Assembly: GCF_000166195.2 (NCBI RefSeq)
Contig: NZ_CM001403.1
Location: 930,001-994,000, forward strand
Source of the DNA: Mucilaginibacter paludis DSM 18603
Lineage (GTDB): Bacteria > Bacteroidota > Bacteroidia > Sphingobacteriales > Sphingobacteriaceae
DNA: 64,000 nt
Direction: 5' to 3'
Notes under the pieces: generated by a model
What the model was told of the DNA's origin: nothing
The model's input: only the letters and a program-made list of their open reading frames with translations
Databases searched by the model: none
Made by a program: the position numbers and the translations under genes
Part shown: in pieces, positions 1-9,319 of the stretch
Layout of the letters: every line of letters starts with the position of its first letter
Position numbering within the stretch: the first letter of the stretch is position 1

Positions 1-1415
1 GTAGTTGGAAAAATATCCGACACGTGGCCGTATTGTGTACGGATGGTACCCTTCTCTTTAATTAATTTAGGATAGTAAATAATGAGCGGGTTATGGGTTC
101 CGCCTTCGGCATCCGCGTCTGATTTCCATTGCTTAAATGGCGTATTTGCTGCCTGCGCCCATCCCAAAGGGTAATTGGTACTGGCCTCGGGCGTGCCTAT
201 TTTTTCCAACTCGGCCTCGTTATTTTTGATGTACTGCTCTTCGGTATTGGTTAAAGGCGAGTTTGATGGTTTGATCACACCGCTGTACGTGCCCTCTTTA
301 CTGGCGCCGTTATCGCCTATCATTACAAAAACCAGGGTATTATCAAACTGCCCGGATTGCTTTAAATGCGCAATTACGCGACCAACCTGGTGATCGATAT
401 AGGTAAGATAACCGGCATAAACCTCCATAAAGCGGGCATACAGCTTTTGCTGATCGGCAGGGAGGCTGTTCCATGCCTTTACCCTTTCGTTACGCTCGGG
501 CAATTGGGCGTAGGCTGGTATGTAGCCCAGCTTTTTCTGATTGGCAAATACTTCCTGGCGGTATACATCCCAGCCTTTATCAAATTTGCCTTTGTACAGG
601 TCGCTCCACTCTTTGGCAACCTGGTGCGGCGCATGGGTTGCACCGGGGGCATAGTATAAAAAGAAAGGTTTATCGGGCGCGGCTTTATACGCTCGGTCGA
701 TATAAGCGATAGCCTTATCGGTAATCTGCTCGTTCAGGTTGCGGCCATCGGGTTTAACGTGAAAATTATCCTCAACCAAATGCGGCGGATGGTATTGATC
801 TGTTGCCGATTCGAGGAAACCGAAGTGATGGTCAAAGCCCTTACCGGTTGGCCAGCGGTCAAACGGCCCAACATCGGTGGTATCCTCATCTGGCGTTACG
901 CCCCACTTCCCTACGGCAAATGTGCTGTAGCCGTTGTAGCGTAAAGCTTCGGCAATGGTGCCCTTATCGGCCGGGATACGGCCATCATACCCTGGGAAAC
1001 CCGCAGCGGTACTGGCATGGGCGAAATTACCCATGTGCACATAATGATGGTTGCGGCCCGTTAATAACGACGACCGTGTTGGCGCGCAAATACCGGCTGT
1101 ATGGAAATTGATATACCGCAAACCGCCATTGGCCAGCGTATCAAAATTAGGGGTACTGATGAGGCCGCCAAATGTGGCCGAAGCGCCAAAGCCCACATCG
1201 TCAAGCAATATCCATACAATGTTGGCCGCGCCTGCCGGGGCATGTTGCGGCTTGGGCCACCATTCTTTCGATTCGGCCAGTGTTTTTTTAACCACGCCCT
1301 TATAAGTTTCGGGTGTTGACGGCGGAATATTCTGCTGTGCGCTCGCATTCAATCCCCAAACCAACAATAGTCCTAAAACCGCGGCTTTATATGATGTGCT
1401 GTAAGTAGTTTTCAT
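1..1415 (-). CDS. Cys-type sulfatase (arylsulfatase S1 family), C-terminus cut by window edge
   Basis: Exported sulfatase predicted to hydrolyse sulfate esters in the periplasm or at the surface. My translation from the ATG at 1415 gives 471 visible residues: a signal peptide ending near ASAQ (residue 27), metal-binding LDD (Asp72-Asp73), then the CAPTR signature (Cys110) in which Cys is converted to formylglycine. Further S1 landmarks are the GKWG lysine region, the GATHAPHQ histidine and the IGDNGAS metal ligand. The HTAGICAPTR...TGRNHH stretch resembles Pseudomonas-type arylsulfatases. It lies 13 nt after the stop of a very similar sulfatase, so the pair looks like a tandem duplication within one operon headed by SusC/SusD. 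The reading frame is still open at base 3, so the end lies outside the window. The family is clear; the substrate is not. Confidence 0.93.
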   Translation of the reverse strand, partial: MKTTYSTSYKAAVLGLLLVWGLNASAQQNIPPSTPETYKGVVKKTLAESKEWWPKPQHAPAGAANIVWILLDDVGFGASATFGGLISTPNFDTLANGGLRYINFHTAGICAPTRSSLLTGRNHHYVHMGNFAHASTAAGFPGYDGRIPADKGTIAEALRYNGYSTFAVGKWGVTPDEDTTDVGPFDRWPTGKGFDHHFGFLESATDQYHPPHLVEDNFHVKPDGRNLNEQITDKAIAYIDRAYKAAPDKPFFLYYAPGATHAPHQVAKEWSDLYKGKFDKGWDVYRQEVFANQKKLGYIPAYAQLPERNERVKAWNSLPADQQKLYARFMEVYAGYLTYIDHQVGRVIAHLKQSGQFDNTLVFVMIGDNGASKEGTYSGVIKPSNSPLTNTEEQYIKNNEAELEKIGTPEASTNYPLGWAQAANTPFKQWKSDADAEGGTHNPLIIYYPKLIKEKGTIRTQYGHVSDIFPT

Positions 1416-1428
1416 AAAAAGGATTTAA

Positions 1429-3264
1429 TTATTTTTTATAATTCTGGTGGATGCGTAAGTGGTAAACATCATACCAATCAATAAACGGATACAGGTTGTT
1501 CTTTTTAGCCTGCTCGTCAAACACGGCTTTTAATTCTTTAAGCTTCTCGGGATATTTCTTAGCCAGATCGATGCGCTCGTTAAAATCCTCGTTCAGGTTG
1601 TATAATTCCCATACATCATCGTCAAAGCTTTGGTCGGGTATGGTTTGGCCTACCTTAAAATCGCCCAGCTCAACGTTATCGGGGTGGTGGGCGGCTTCGG
1701 CCTTCCATCCATCTTTATAAATGGAGCGCGAACCGAAGATGTAGTAATGCTGCAGGGTATGTTTTGAAGGTGCTTTGGCATTATCAAACGAATAGGCCAA
1801 CGAGGTTCCCTGTAAAGTATCCTGTTTAATACCCCGGATATAATCTGGCAGTTTAATACCTAAATACTCCAGCGTGGTTGGCAAAACATCAATAACATGG
1901 CCGTATTGGGTACGGATGCCCTGCTGTTTAATGCCTTTAGGATAATAAACAATTAAAGGGTTGCGGGTGCCGCCTTCGGAGTTGGCATCCTGTTTCCAAA
2001 ACTTAAAGGGCGTGTTGGCTGCCTGGGCCCAGCCTAAGGGGTAATTGGTGCTGGCCTGTGGGGTGCCTATATCGTCAATGTCCTCCAAGTTGGTTTTCAG
2101 GTAGGCATCTTCTTTGGTTAACCGCGGGGCGTTCTTTTTCGAGTTGATCACCCCATGAACGGTTCCCTCTTTACTGGCGCCGTTATCGCCCAGAATAACA
2201 AATACCAGGATATTATCTAACTGTCCGCTGGTTTTTAAATAGTTAATTAAGCGGCCAACTTCGTGGTCGGTATAGGTTAAGTAACCGGCGTATACTTCCA
2301 TAAAGCGGGCATACAGCTTGCGCTCCTGGGGCGGTAAACTATTCCAGGCGGGTATGCGCGGGTTACGCGCGGGCAATTGGGCGTTCTGCGGTATAATGCC
2401 CAGTTTTTTTTCGTTAGCAATCACGTCTTCCCTAAACTTGTCCCATCCGCCATCAAATTTGCCTTTATACAAATCGCTCCATTGTTTGGCAACCTGGTGC
2501 GGCGAATGGGTAGCTCCGGGCGAATAATATAAAAAGAAGGGCTTATCGGGCGCTACCTTATGCTGACGGCTCAGGTAAAAGATAGCCTTATCAGTGATCT
2601 GCTCGTTCAGGTGGCGGCCATCGGGCGTTACATGGGCATTATCTTCTACCAGGTCGGGCTTGTATTGGTCGGTAGCCGAGCCTAAAAAGCCAAAAAAGTG
2701 GTCAAAGCCCTTGCCGGTCGGCCAGCGGTCAAACGGGCCGGCATCGGTAGCATCTTCGTCGGGCGTTAAACCGTATTTACCAACCGCGAACGTGTTATAA
2801 CCGTTTTCGCGCAAAATTTCGGCAATGGTACCTTTATCGGCTGGTATGCGGCCATCATATCCCGGGAAACCGGCCGACATGGTAACATGCGAAAAGCCGC
2901 CCTCGTGTACGTAATGGTGATTGCGCCCGGTTAACAGTGCCGACCGCGTTGGCGCGCAAATACCCGCCGTATGGAAATTGGTATAGCGCAAGCCGCCGTT
3001 GGCCAGCGTATCAAAATTAGGGGTGTTGATTACACCGCCAAAGGTGCCCGTTGCGCCAAAGCCCACATCATCCAGAATAATCCACAATACGTTAGGCGCA
3101 CCGGCGGGTGCCTTTTTAGGTTCGGGCCACCACTCTTTCGAGTCGTTCAGGGTTTTGCCCACTACGCCCCCGTAAGGCACGGGCGTTTGCGAATATGCCA
3201 GTTGAAAGCCGGTTAAAGCCAGCGCCAGCAAAGCCGGCCATTTTTTGTTGCTTAATATTTTCAT
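1429..3264 (-). CDS. Cys-type sulfatase (arylsulfatase S1 family)
   Basis: Complete 611-aa sulfatase with an N-terminal signal peptide (hydrophobic to about residue 25, AYSQ). Asp65-Asp66 of the ILDDVGFG stretch should bind Ca2+; Cys103 in CAPTR (103-107) is the formylglycine precursor; ATHSPHQ supplies a catalytic His and LGDNGAS another metal ligand. It is closely similar along its length to the next gene downstream. Position in the operon: 26 nt after the rhodanese gene, 13 nt before the second sigma-type sulfatase copy. Because it is a Cys-type sulfatase it needs FGE or an anSME maturase, neither of which is encoded here. Two paralogues with one SusC/SusD pair suggest two sulfate positions on one substrate (inference). 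Substrate unknown. Confidence 0.95.
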   Translation of the reverse strand: MKILSNKKWPALLALALTGFQLAYSQTPVPYGGVVGKTLNDSKEWWPEPKKAPAGAPNVLWIILDDVGFGATGTFGGVINTPNFDTLANGGLRYTNFHTAGICAPTRSALLTGRNHHYVHEGGFSHVTMSAGFPGYDGRIPADKGTIAEILRENGYNTFAVGKYGLTPDEDATDAGPFDRWPTGKGFDHFFGFLGSATDQYKPDLVEDNAHVTPDGRHLNEQITDKAIFYLSRQHKVAPDKPFFLYYSPGATHSPHQVAKQWSDLYKGKFDGGWDKFREDVIANEKKLGIIPQNAQLPARNPRIPAWNSLPPQERKLYARFMEVYAGYLTYTDHEVGRLINYLKTSGQLDNILVFVILGDNGASKEGTVHGVINSKKNAPRLTKEDAYLKTNLEDIDDIGTPQASTNYPLGWAQAANTPFKFWKQDANSEGGTRNPLIVYYPKGIKQQGIRTQYGHVIDVLPTTLEYLGIKLPDYIRGIKQDTLQGTSLAYSFDNAKAPSKHTLQHYYIFGSRSIYKDGWKAEAAHHPDNVELGDFKVGQTIPDQSFDDDVWELYNLNEDFNERIDLAKKYPEKLKELKAVFDEQAKKNNLYPFIDWYDVYHLRIHQNYKK

Positions 3265-3290
3265 GTTCTGGTGTTAGGTTCGGTAAATGA

Positions 3291-3707
3291 TTATTGCGCC
3301 GGGAAACCGGCCTTAATTAAGCTATCTATAGCGCCAATATTATAGCCGCGGGTATAACCCAGGGTTTGCAGGCTATCGGCAGCCCTGCCGCTCCGGTTAC
3401 CGGAGTGGCAGTACAGGTATACCCGCTTATTTTTATCCAGCTTGTTCACCTGGGCGGCAAAATCCGGGGAGCGGATATTGATATTCTGGGCATACTTTAA
3501 ATGCTGTTTATCATACTCTTCGGGTGTACGCACATCTACCAGGTAAGCTTTACCCTGCGCTATTTCGGCAAGCAGGCCTTTGCTGGTTTGCGCGGTTACC
3601 GCAATTTTGTTGGCGCTCTTTTGTACGTAGCGTGCCTGGATGTTTTGCGCCCTGGCGCCTGTTATTGCTACCAGCAATAACAGGGCAATTAAGTTTCTCT
3701 TTACCAT
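3291..3707 (-). CDS. Exported single-domain rhodanese-like protein
   Basis: Small secreted rhodanese-homology protein, 138 aa from the ATG at 3707. That start gives a normal signal peptide (MVKRN, leucine run, cleavage near GARAQ, residue 21); an upstream ATG at 3764 would put a charged 19-residue extension before it and overlap the previous gene by 44 bp, so I reject it. The rhodanese domain spans about 40-138: LVDVRTPEEYDKQHL is the CDC25-like N-terminal signature, and YCHSGNRSGRA is the active-site loop with Cys100 as the persulfide-forming cysteine. Family members move sulfane sulfur or act as protein-interaction domains. Sitting between a SusD/NTF2-like pair and two sulfatases, it may deal with sulfur or redox chemistry in the periplasm, but that role is inferred from context only. 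Confidence 0.88.
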   Translation of the reverse strand: MVKRNLIALLLLVAITGARAQNIQARYVQKSANKIAVTAQTSKGLLAEIAQGKAYLVDVRTPEEYDKQHLKYAQNINIRSPDFAAQVNKLDKNKRVYLYCHSGNRSGRAADSLQTLGYTRGYNIGAIDSLIKAGFPAQ

Positions 3708-3720
3708 CAGTAATTTCTTG

Positions 3721-4191
3721 TTAATCGGCATAGCTTGATCTGAATTTAATTCCCCAGCGCCCATTCTCTTTGGTCAGGATATAGAGCGATTCGTAATGCC
3801 CTATTAAACTCCCGTCTTTACGATAGCGCGAAAACTCGGTATCCACGTGTACCTTATCGCCGGATGCCTGTATAATATTGCGATGGTCCCATTTACTGTG
3901 GTCCCAGCCCTGTTGCTGCAACTCGCCAAACACTTTCTTCGGGTCGCGCAAGCCCGTCTTTTCCAGTACCGATATTTTACCACTTGCCAGCCGGTAATGC
4001 GGAAACTGGTAGGTACGCTCCCAGGCGTTTAAATCTTTGGCATTAAATGCCGTTAGGTATTGGTCGAGCACCTTATATACTTCAATTTTTATTTGGGGAT
4101 CGATCCGGTGCGAACCAGCATTAATGGTTTTCTGGGCATTTGCCGATCTGAAACCGATAACGACCAATAATAAGAGGATTGCTTTTTTCAT
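3721..4191 (-). CDS. Secreted NTF2/SnoaL-like (DUF4440-type) protein
   Basis: 156-aa exported protein. The ATG at 4191 begins two bases after the SusD stop and yields a clean signal peptide (MKKAILLLLVVIG, cleavage near SANAQ); the longer frame starts with TTG. The mature part has the NTF2-like pattern: an N-terminal helix (VYKVLDQYLTAFNAKDLNAW), then beta-strands ending VDTEFSRYRKDG..ESLYILTKENGRWGIKFRSS, typical of SnoaL/DUF4440 folds. Such proteins are small enzymes or binding cones; no catalytic residues can be assigned here. Its tight coupling to SusD and the downstream rhodanese and sulfatases makes it part of the sulfatase operon. Function unknown. Confidence 0.8.
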   Translation of the reverse strand: MKKAILLLLVVIGFRSANAQKTINAGSHRIDPQIKIEVYKVLDQYLTAFNAKDLNAWERTYQFPHYRLASGKISVLEKTGLRDPKKVFGELQQQGWDHSKWDHRNIIQASGDKVHVDTEFSRYRKDGSLIGHYESLYILTKENGRWGIKFRSSYAD

Positions 4192-4193
4192 GA

Positions 4194-5756
4194 TTACCAA
4201 CCGGGGTTTTGAGTGAGTTTACCGTTACTGTTATCAATTTCCTGCTGCGGGATGGGGAACAGGTAAAATTTACCAAATAGGCCTTTGCTGACATTGGTTT
4301 TGCCCACCTTTAATAAAGCCGCCTCAAGTATGCCATGCTGATAACCTGTACCGGAGGGATCTTTTTCGCGGATGAGGTCGAACCAGCGCTGGTATTCAAA
4401 CACAAATTCTAACCGGCGCTCCAGGTATACCGCCTGCCTGAACTGATCTTGAGATAAACCGGGTGTTAATGCGGCAATACCCGCACGCGCCCTGATCTGG
4501 TTAATGGCGCTGTATGCTTTAGCGGTAGGCCCGTTCAGCTCGTTTTCGGCTTCGGCATCTATCAGCAATACTTCGGCGTAGCGAATGATGGGCACATTGG
4601 CGCCCGATTCGCTCAGGTTGCTAACTACACTGGGGTCCCAGTATTTATTGAAGAAAGGTACCGAGTCGCCCGCTATTTTAGGGTCGTTCAGCTTACCGTA
4701 ATACAGCCCGTTTGATGGGCTTAAAAACCGGGTTACAAAGGTTTCCGTTTTTCTTTTATCACCTGTAGTATAAAGCTTATACACGCTGAAATAATGATCG
4801 ATGCCATCGGGTTTTGAAGCGTCCGTAACGTTGTAAAATACAGTTTGATCGGCATAAGAAGATACTATTCCGGGTATACCCGTTAAAACCGAGCGCGGCG
4901 CCTGGTTATTGCCCTGCCCCTGTGAGTTTGATTTAAACTGAGCCGAAAAGATATGCTCTACACCGTTTTTTGTGGCTGGCAAAAACACATCAGGGTAATT
5001 GGTAAGCAACCTGTAAGTACCGGTTGCAATTACGGCATCGGCGGCGGTAACGGCGCTTTGCCACTTACTCTCGGTTAAATATACTTTGGAAAGCAATGCT
5101 TTGGCCGCGCCGGATGTTGCCCTGCCTACATCGGAGCTGCCATAGCTTACCGGTAAAACAGCGAATGCGTCGGTAAGGTCTTTCTCAATCTGCGCGTAAA
5201 CGGTAGCCGCCGGTGTACGGCTAACTTGCAGGTCGGCCAGGTTGATTGAGGTTTGGTCGTGCAGCACCAAAGGCACATCGCCATATAACCTCACCAGGTT
5301 AAAGTAATATAAAGCCCTTAAAAATTTAGATTCGCCAACCAGCCTCGCTTTAAGCGTAGCATCAAATGATATCGACGGAATGGTATCAATAGCGATATTT
5401 GCTTTTTTAATAGCCGCGTAATGCTGCTGCCAGATCTGTAACACGCGTAGGCCTGTAGACGAATGCCCCAATACCGCCTGCGAGCGCACATCGGCATTGG
5501 TAGCTCCCGGGCCAGGGCCTTCATCATCGCCCATAAAATTCATCCCGGTATTAAACAGCGTGTTATAGGGCGTTTGTACACTATTTGAACCCGCGTTAAG
5601 CAGCGAGTAAACCGCCGTTACTGCGGCAATGGCATCGGCCTGTGTTTTATAAAACTGGCTCGCCGAGATAAATGATTGCGGTGTTTCTGAAAGTTTGGCG
5701 CACGAAACGGCCCCAAAACCTACAGCCAGCAATAACAAGTATTTTATTTTAGTCAT
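4194..5756 (-). CDS. SusD/RagB family surface glycan-binding lipoprotein
   Basis: 520-aa SusD homologue, the outer-membrane lipoprotein lid that captures ligand for the partner SusC. Lipobox GAVSC with Cys19 as lipidated residue. The N-terminal SusD-like part begins with SQFYKTQADAIAAVTAVYSLL, then the TPR-like helices (KFLRALYYFNLVRLYGDVPLV, the most conserved SusD stretch), and the RagB/SusD C-terminal part containing RYAEVLLIDAEAENEL and ERRLEFVFEYQRWFDLIR, ending NPGW. It lies 32 nt after the SusC stop and is followed immediately by the NTF2-like gene. With two sulfatases in the operon, the ligand is probably a sulfated compound (inference). Confidence 0.95.
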   Translation of the reverse strand: MTKIKYLLLLAVGFGAVSCAKLSETPQSFISASQFYKTQADAIAAVTAVYSLLNAGSNSVQTPYNTLFNTGMNFMGDDEGPGPGATNADVRSQAVLGHSSTGLRVLQIWQQHYAAIKKANIAIDTIPSISFDATLKARLVGESKFLRALYYFNLVRLYGDVPLVLHDQTSINLADLQVSRTPAATVYAQIEKDLTDAFAVLPVSYGSSDVGRATSGAAKALLSKVYLTESKWQSAVTAADAVIATGTYRLLTNYPDVFLPATKNGVEHIFSAQFKSNSQGQGNNQAPRSVLTGIPGIVSSYADQTVFYNVTDASKPDGIDHYFSVYKLYTTGDKRKTETFVTRFLSPSNGLYYGKLNDPKIAGDSVPFFNKYWDPSVVSNLSESGANVPIIRYAEVLLIDAEAENELNGPTAKAYSAINQIRARAGIAALTPGLSQDQFRQAVYLERRLEFVFEYQRWFDLIREKDPSGTGYQHGILEAALLKVGKTNVSKGLFGKFYLFPIPQQEIDNSNGKLTQNPGW

Positions 5757-5788
5757 GATTTTTTGTGTGCTTTAATAGTGATCTATAA

Positions 5789-8700
5789 TTAAAGGGTTAC
5801 CGAAACGCCTGCTACAACAGATTTGGAGTTTGGATAAGCGCCGTTATCAACCCCGGAGCTAATGGCGTTCTGCCCGTTGCTGCTCACTTCCGGGTCATAA
5901 CCGGTATAATGTGTCCAGGTGGCCAGGTTAACTCCCGTTACGTAGATACGCACCTTTTGAATGGGCGATTTGGAGAGGACAGACTTGGGGAAAGTATAGC
6001 CGATACTCAGGTTTTTTAACCGCAGGTACGAGCCATCCTCAATAAACCGGTCGGATATGGTAGCCGCAGGGTCCTGGTAAGCGCTGTGTACATCGGTATT
6101 GGTGTTGGTGGGTGTCCAGCGGTTTAGCAAGGTGGTGGTGGCGTTGGTGTAACCGGTACCTAATTCAAGTAAGGACCGTTGCTGGTTATAAATTTTGTTG
6201 CCATACGAGGTTTGTAAAAACACGCTGAGATCGATGCCCTTATAGCTAAATGTATTGGTGATGCCTCCGGTAAATTTGGGTTGCGAGTTGCCTAATATCA
6301 CCCTGTCGCCGGCTTGTGTTATCTTACCATCGTTATTTACATCAACATAAGCCTGCCCCCCCGGTGATGTATTGGCCGCCGGTGTTAAAGCGGTGCCGCC
6401 AGCCTGTATTAAGCCATTGGTTTTGTAGCCGATAAACGAACCGATAGGCTCGCCCACCTTTAAAATAGAAGGTAACGACGAATCGGGAATAAACTGATTA
6501 ACCCCGTTACCGCCCAAACTCAATACTTTATTGCGGTTAATGGCAAAAACAATACCGGTGTTCCATTTAAAATCGCCAATCAGGTTACGCGTATTTAAGC
6601 CTAACTCAAAGCCCTTGTTTTCAATCGAACCCACGTTTTCAAATTGCTGCGGGTTGGTAACAGCGGTGTTGGTAATAATGGTTAAACCACTGGTTGCCGG
6701 TAACGGCAGGTAGATGAGCAGGTTGGTTGTTTTTTTGTAATAGACATCGGCCACCAGGCTAATGCGGTCTTTCAATAAACCTAAATCGAAACCAAAATCA
6801 TATTGAGCGGTTTTTTCCCAGGTGAGGTTTTGGTTGGACAAAGTATTTGGCGCAAAACCTATTACGGTAGTATTGCCAAAGTTGTAACGGTACGAGCCTA
6901 ATTGCGAAAACGACTGGTAAGGCGGGATATCGCTATTACCGGTTAAGCCCGCGCTCAGCCTCAGTTTCAACTGGCTGATGGTTTCAACATTCTTTAAAAA
7001 ATCTTCGCTCGAAGCGTTCCAGGCAAAAGCAGCCGAAGGGAAGCTTGCCCATTGGTGCCCGCTGGCAAACTTTGATGAACCATCGGCACGGATGGTTAAC
7101 GTTAACAGGTACTTATCGTTAAACCCGTAATTGATACGGCCCAGGTATGATTTTAAGGCCCAGGCGTTGGACGACGATGAAGGCGCTACAGCGAAGCCGC
7201 TGCCGGTTATGGATGTTACACTGCCCGAACTGATGTTGTTGTAAGTGTTCAAATCGCTTACAAAACCAGAAGAACCGGTTACAGCGCCTTCGGCCTTAAA
7301 GGATTGCTGGGTAAAGCCAGCCAGCACGTTGAGCGAGTGCTTGCCAAACTTTTTAACGTAGGTAAGGGTATTTTCATTGAGCCAGTTGGTAGAGTAAAGA
7401 GTACCGGTTTCTGCCAGACCTCCGTAGCCGGAGCCTTCGTACACGGTTGACGGCAGATACCGGTTTTGCTTGTTATCGATGATATCAATACCCAGCAATA
7501 CCCTGGCCGTTAAATCTTTGGTTACCTTGTAATCGCCGGATATGTTCGACAGGATCCTGTTGGTGGTTGTGGTGTTGATCTGGTTATACAGCGTATTGAT
7601 GGGGTTGCCATATACCCCTTCGAACGCGTTTTTCAGAAAAAAAGAACCATCCGCATTGTATATCGGCGTGGTAGGCGTCATCAGTAAAATGGCAGGCACC
7701 ACACTGTTTGGCGCTACCTGGGCTGTGGTATGGCCGCCTGCCACGTAAGCGGATATTTTTAGCTTATCGTTATAGTCATGTTCTACGTTCAGCCTTCCGC
7801 CATAGCGGTTAAAATTGGTATTTTGCAGGATCCCGTCCTGGTTTGAATAATTTCCCGAAAAGGCAATACGCGTCCGGTCCGTCCCCGTTAAGATCGATAG
7901 GGTATGGTTTTGTACACCTGCCTGGCGAAAAGCCGCTGCCTGCCAATCGGTATTAATATTGCCATAAGGGAAGAGCGATGCCGTAGTTGGTGCCGCCTTA
8001 CCCGAATTGATAAAGGCATCGGTACGCAGGGCCGCCCATTGGTCGCTGTTGAGCAGATCGAGCGTCCGGGTTATCTTCTGTACACCATAGCTGCCGTCGT
8101 AGGTAATTGACGACTGCCCCGCTTTGCCCTTTTTGGTTGAAATAATGATAACACCATTAGCACCACGGGTACCATAGATAGCCGTTGCCGAAGCATCCTT
8201 CAATACCTCCATACTTTCAATATCGCCGGGATTGATGGATGCCAAAGGGTTAATGGCTGTACCGCCGGTAACACCCGCATCTGTTAAAGAATTGCTGTTG
8301 GATGTAGGGAAACCATCAATAACGTATAGCGGTTCGGCTACGGCGTTTACCGAGTTAATACCGCGGATCTGCACCGTGGTACCGGCTCCGGGCTGGCCGC
8401 TGGCCTGGGTAAACTGAACGCCGGAGATGGTGCCCTGTAAAGCCCTGTCGAATGATAGGGACGGCTGCGCCAATGCCAGCGCAGGTACTGATGCTACAGC
8501 ACCGGTAATATCTTTACGTTTTTGCGTGCCATAACCCACTACCACCACATCATTAAGCTGGTTGGCAATCTCTTTTAACGCGATAACGATGGGGCTGCCG
8601 TTAGCGGTAACCTTAGCTTGTTCATAGCCTATAAAGGATACCGTGAGGTTATATGGGAATTTTTGACCGGTAACAAAACTGAACTTACCTTCCAGATCGG

Positions 8701-8926
8701 TAGAAACAGCGTGAGTGGTACCCTCTATCCGTACAACGGCACCTGGCAGAGGATCTTTAGTATTGGCATCAATAACGCGGCCTACTAATTTGGAGTTGAT
8801 GGTGGGTTGATTTTGGGCGGATGCCCCTATTGTAATAAAAACCAGGATGATACCCGTATAAAAATGGAAGCTCATCCGCGCTAAGGACAGGATATACCTG
8901 TTCCTTATTTGTGCAATATTTTGCAT
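5789..8926 (-). CDS. SusC/RagA TonB-dependent transporter without STN domain
   Basis: 1045-aa outer-membrane transporter that imports the ligand delivered by SusD using TonB energy. Order: signal peptide (hydrophobic to GASAQ, about residue 38), carboxypeptidase-regulatory-like beta-sandwich (about 46-125, VGRVIDANTKDPLPGAVV..), the conserved VVVVGYGTQKRKDITGAVASV linker, plug domain with the RagA signature (ATAIYGTRGANGVIIISTKKG), then a long beta-barrel ending in SVTL. A second ATG at 8875 would also give a signal peptide. Unlike the other three SusC genes here it has no STN signalling domain and no sigma/FecR pair beside it, so it is presumably controlled by another regulator acting at the upstream promoter region. 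Confidence 0.95.
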   Translation of the reverse strand: MQNIAQIRNRYILSLARMSFHFYTGIILVFITIGASAQNQPTINSKLVGRVIDANTKDPLPGAVVRIEGTTHAVSTDLEGKFSFVTGQKFPYNLTVSFIGYEQAKVTANGSPIVIALKEIANQLNDVVVVGYGTQKRKDITGAVASVPALALAQPSLSFDRALQGTISGVQFTQASGQPGAGTTVQIRGINSVNAVAEPLYVIDGFPTSNSNSLTDAGVTGGTAINPLASINPGDIESMEVLKDASATAIYGTRGANGVIIISTKKGKAGQSSITYDGSYGVQKITRTLDLLNSDQWAALRTDAFINSGKAAPTTASLFPYGNINTDWQAAAFRQAGVQNHTLSILTGTDRTRIAFSGNYSNQDGILQNTNFNRYGGRLNVEHDYNDKLKISAYVAGGHTTAQVAPNSVVPAILLMTPTTPIYNADGSFFLKNAFEGVYGNPINTLYNQINTTTTNRILSNISGDYKVTKDLTARVLLGIDIIDNKQNRYLPSTVYEGSGYGGLAETGTLYSTNWLNENTLTYVKKFGKHSLNVLAGFTQQSFKAEGAVTGSSGFVSDLNTYNNISSGSVTSITGSGFAVAPSSSSNAWALKSYLGRINYGFNDKYLLTLTIRADGSSKFASGHQWASFPSAAFAWNASSEDFLKNVETISQLKLRLSAGLTGNSDIPPYQSFSQLGSYRYNFGNTTVIGFAPNTLSNQNLTWEKTAQYDFGFDLGLLKDRISLVADVYYKKTTNLLIYLPLPATSGLTIITNTAVTNPQQFENVGSIENKGFELGLNTRNLIGDFKWNTGIVFAINRNKVLSLGGNGVNQFIPDSSLPSILKVGEPIGSFIGYKTNGLIQAGGTALTPAANTSPGGQAYVDVNNDGKITQAGDRVILGNSQPKFTGGITNTFSYKGIDLSVFLQTSYGNKIYNQQRSLLELGTGYTNATTTLLNRWTPTNTNTDVHSAYQDPAATISDRFIEDGSYLRLKNLSIGYTFPKSVLSKSPIQKVRIYVTGVNLATWTHYTGYDPEVSSNGQNAISSGVDNGAYPNSKSVVAGVSVTL

Positions 8927-9300
8927 AATTTTGAAGTAGTTTAAAATGACATAAATGAAGCAGGCTCAACGCCAATCGATCCCTGCTTCGTTGTTTTAGA
9001 TTTGCCAGGGAAAGGGTATTAACCCTTTCCCTATTTTGTTTTTAGCCTGGTATTTATTTTTTCATGGTATTCTTCCTCCCGTATTTGTTGCTTTACGATC
9101 CTGTTCCTGGTTATCGTAAAGCTATTTTGAATTGATTTTGATGAGTGATTACCGTAAGTTAAACGGTATGTTAATGGGGGCTATCGCCGCTGCCAATTAG
9201 CAACAGCAGCAACGCATGCACATTCGGTTACCGAAGCCGGTTACCGGTAATTTAAATGTAAGCTGGATAAGCGGTGTATTCATCTTGCTTTAATATCTAC
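8927..9300 (-). promoter_or_regulatory. Structured 5' leader region of the sulfatase-PUL SusC
   Basis: About 370 bases without a gene between the SusC start and the candidate promoter. It holds three dyads: GCTTTACGAT/ATCGTAAAGC (9090-9099 with 9113-9122), a perfect 11-bp stem AGGGAAAGGGT/ACCCTTTCCCT with a 4-nt loop (9007-9032), and GAAGCAGG/CCTGCTTC (8957-8964 with 8982-8989). It also contains CGGTTACCG twice and the palindrome TTACCGGTAA near 9225-9252. On the plus strand the two SusC-proximal hairpins are followed by T-rich tracts, so they could also act as terminators for transcription coming from the left. No plausible open frame. Regulatory role is inferred. Confidence 0.45.
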
Positions 9301-9316
9301 TAAATCTATAGATTTA
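9301..9316. promoter_or_regulatory. 16-bp perfect palindrome, candidate operator
   Basis: TAAATCTATAGATTTA is exactly self-complementary over 16 bp and sits 3 bp downstream of the candidate -7 element of the SusC promoter, i.e. at the expected transcription start. A repressor or activator dimer could bind here. Function is inferred from symmetry and position only. Confidence 0.45.
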
Positions 9317-9319
9317 ATG

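Noticed and set aside
3707..3764. Upstream ATG (3764) for the rhodanese gene
   Set aside because: It overlaps the preceding gene by 44 bp and puts polar residues before the signal peptide; the ATG at 3707 gives a clean signal sequence.
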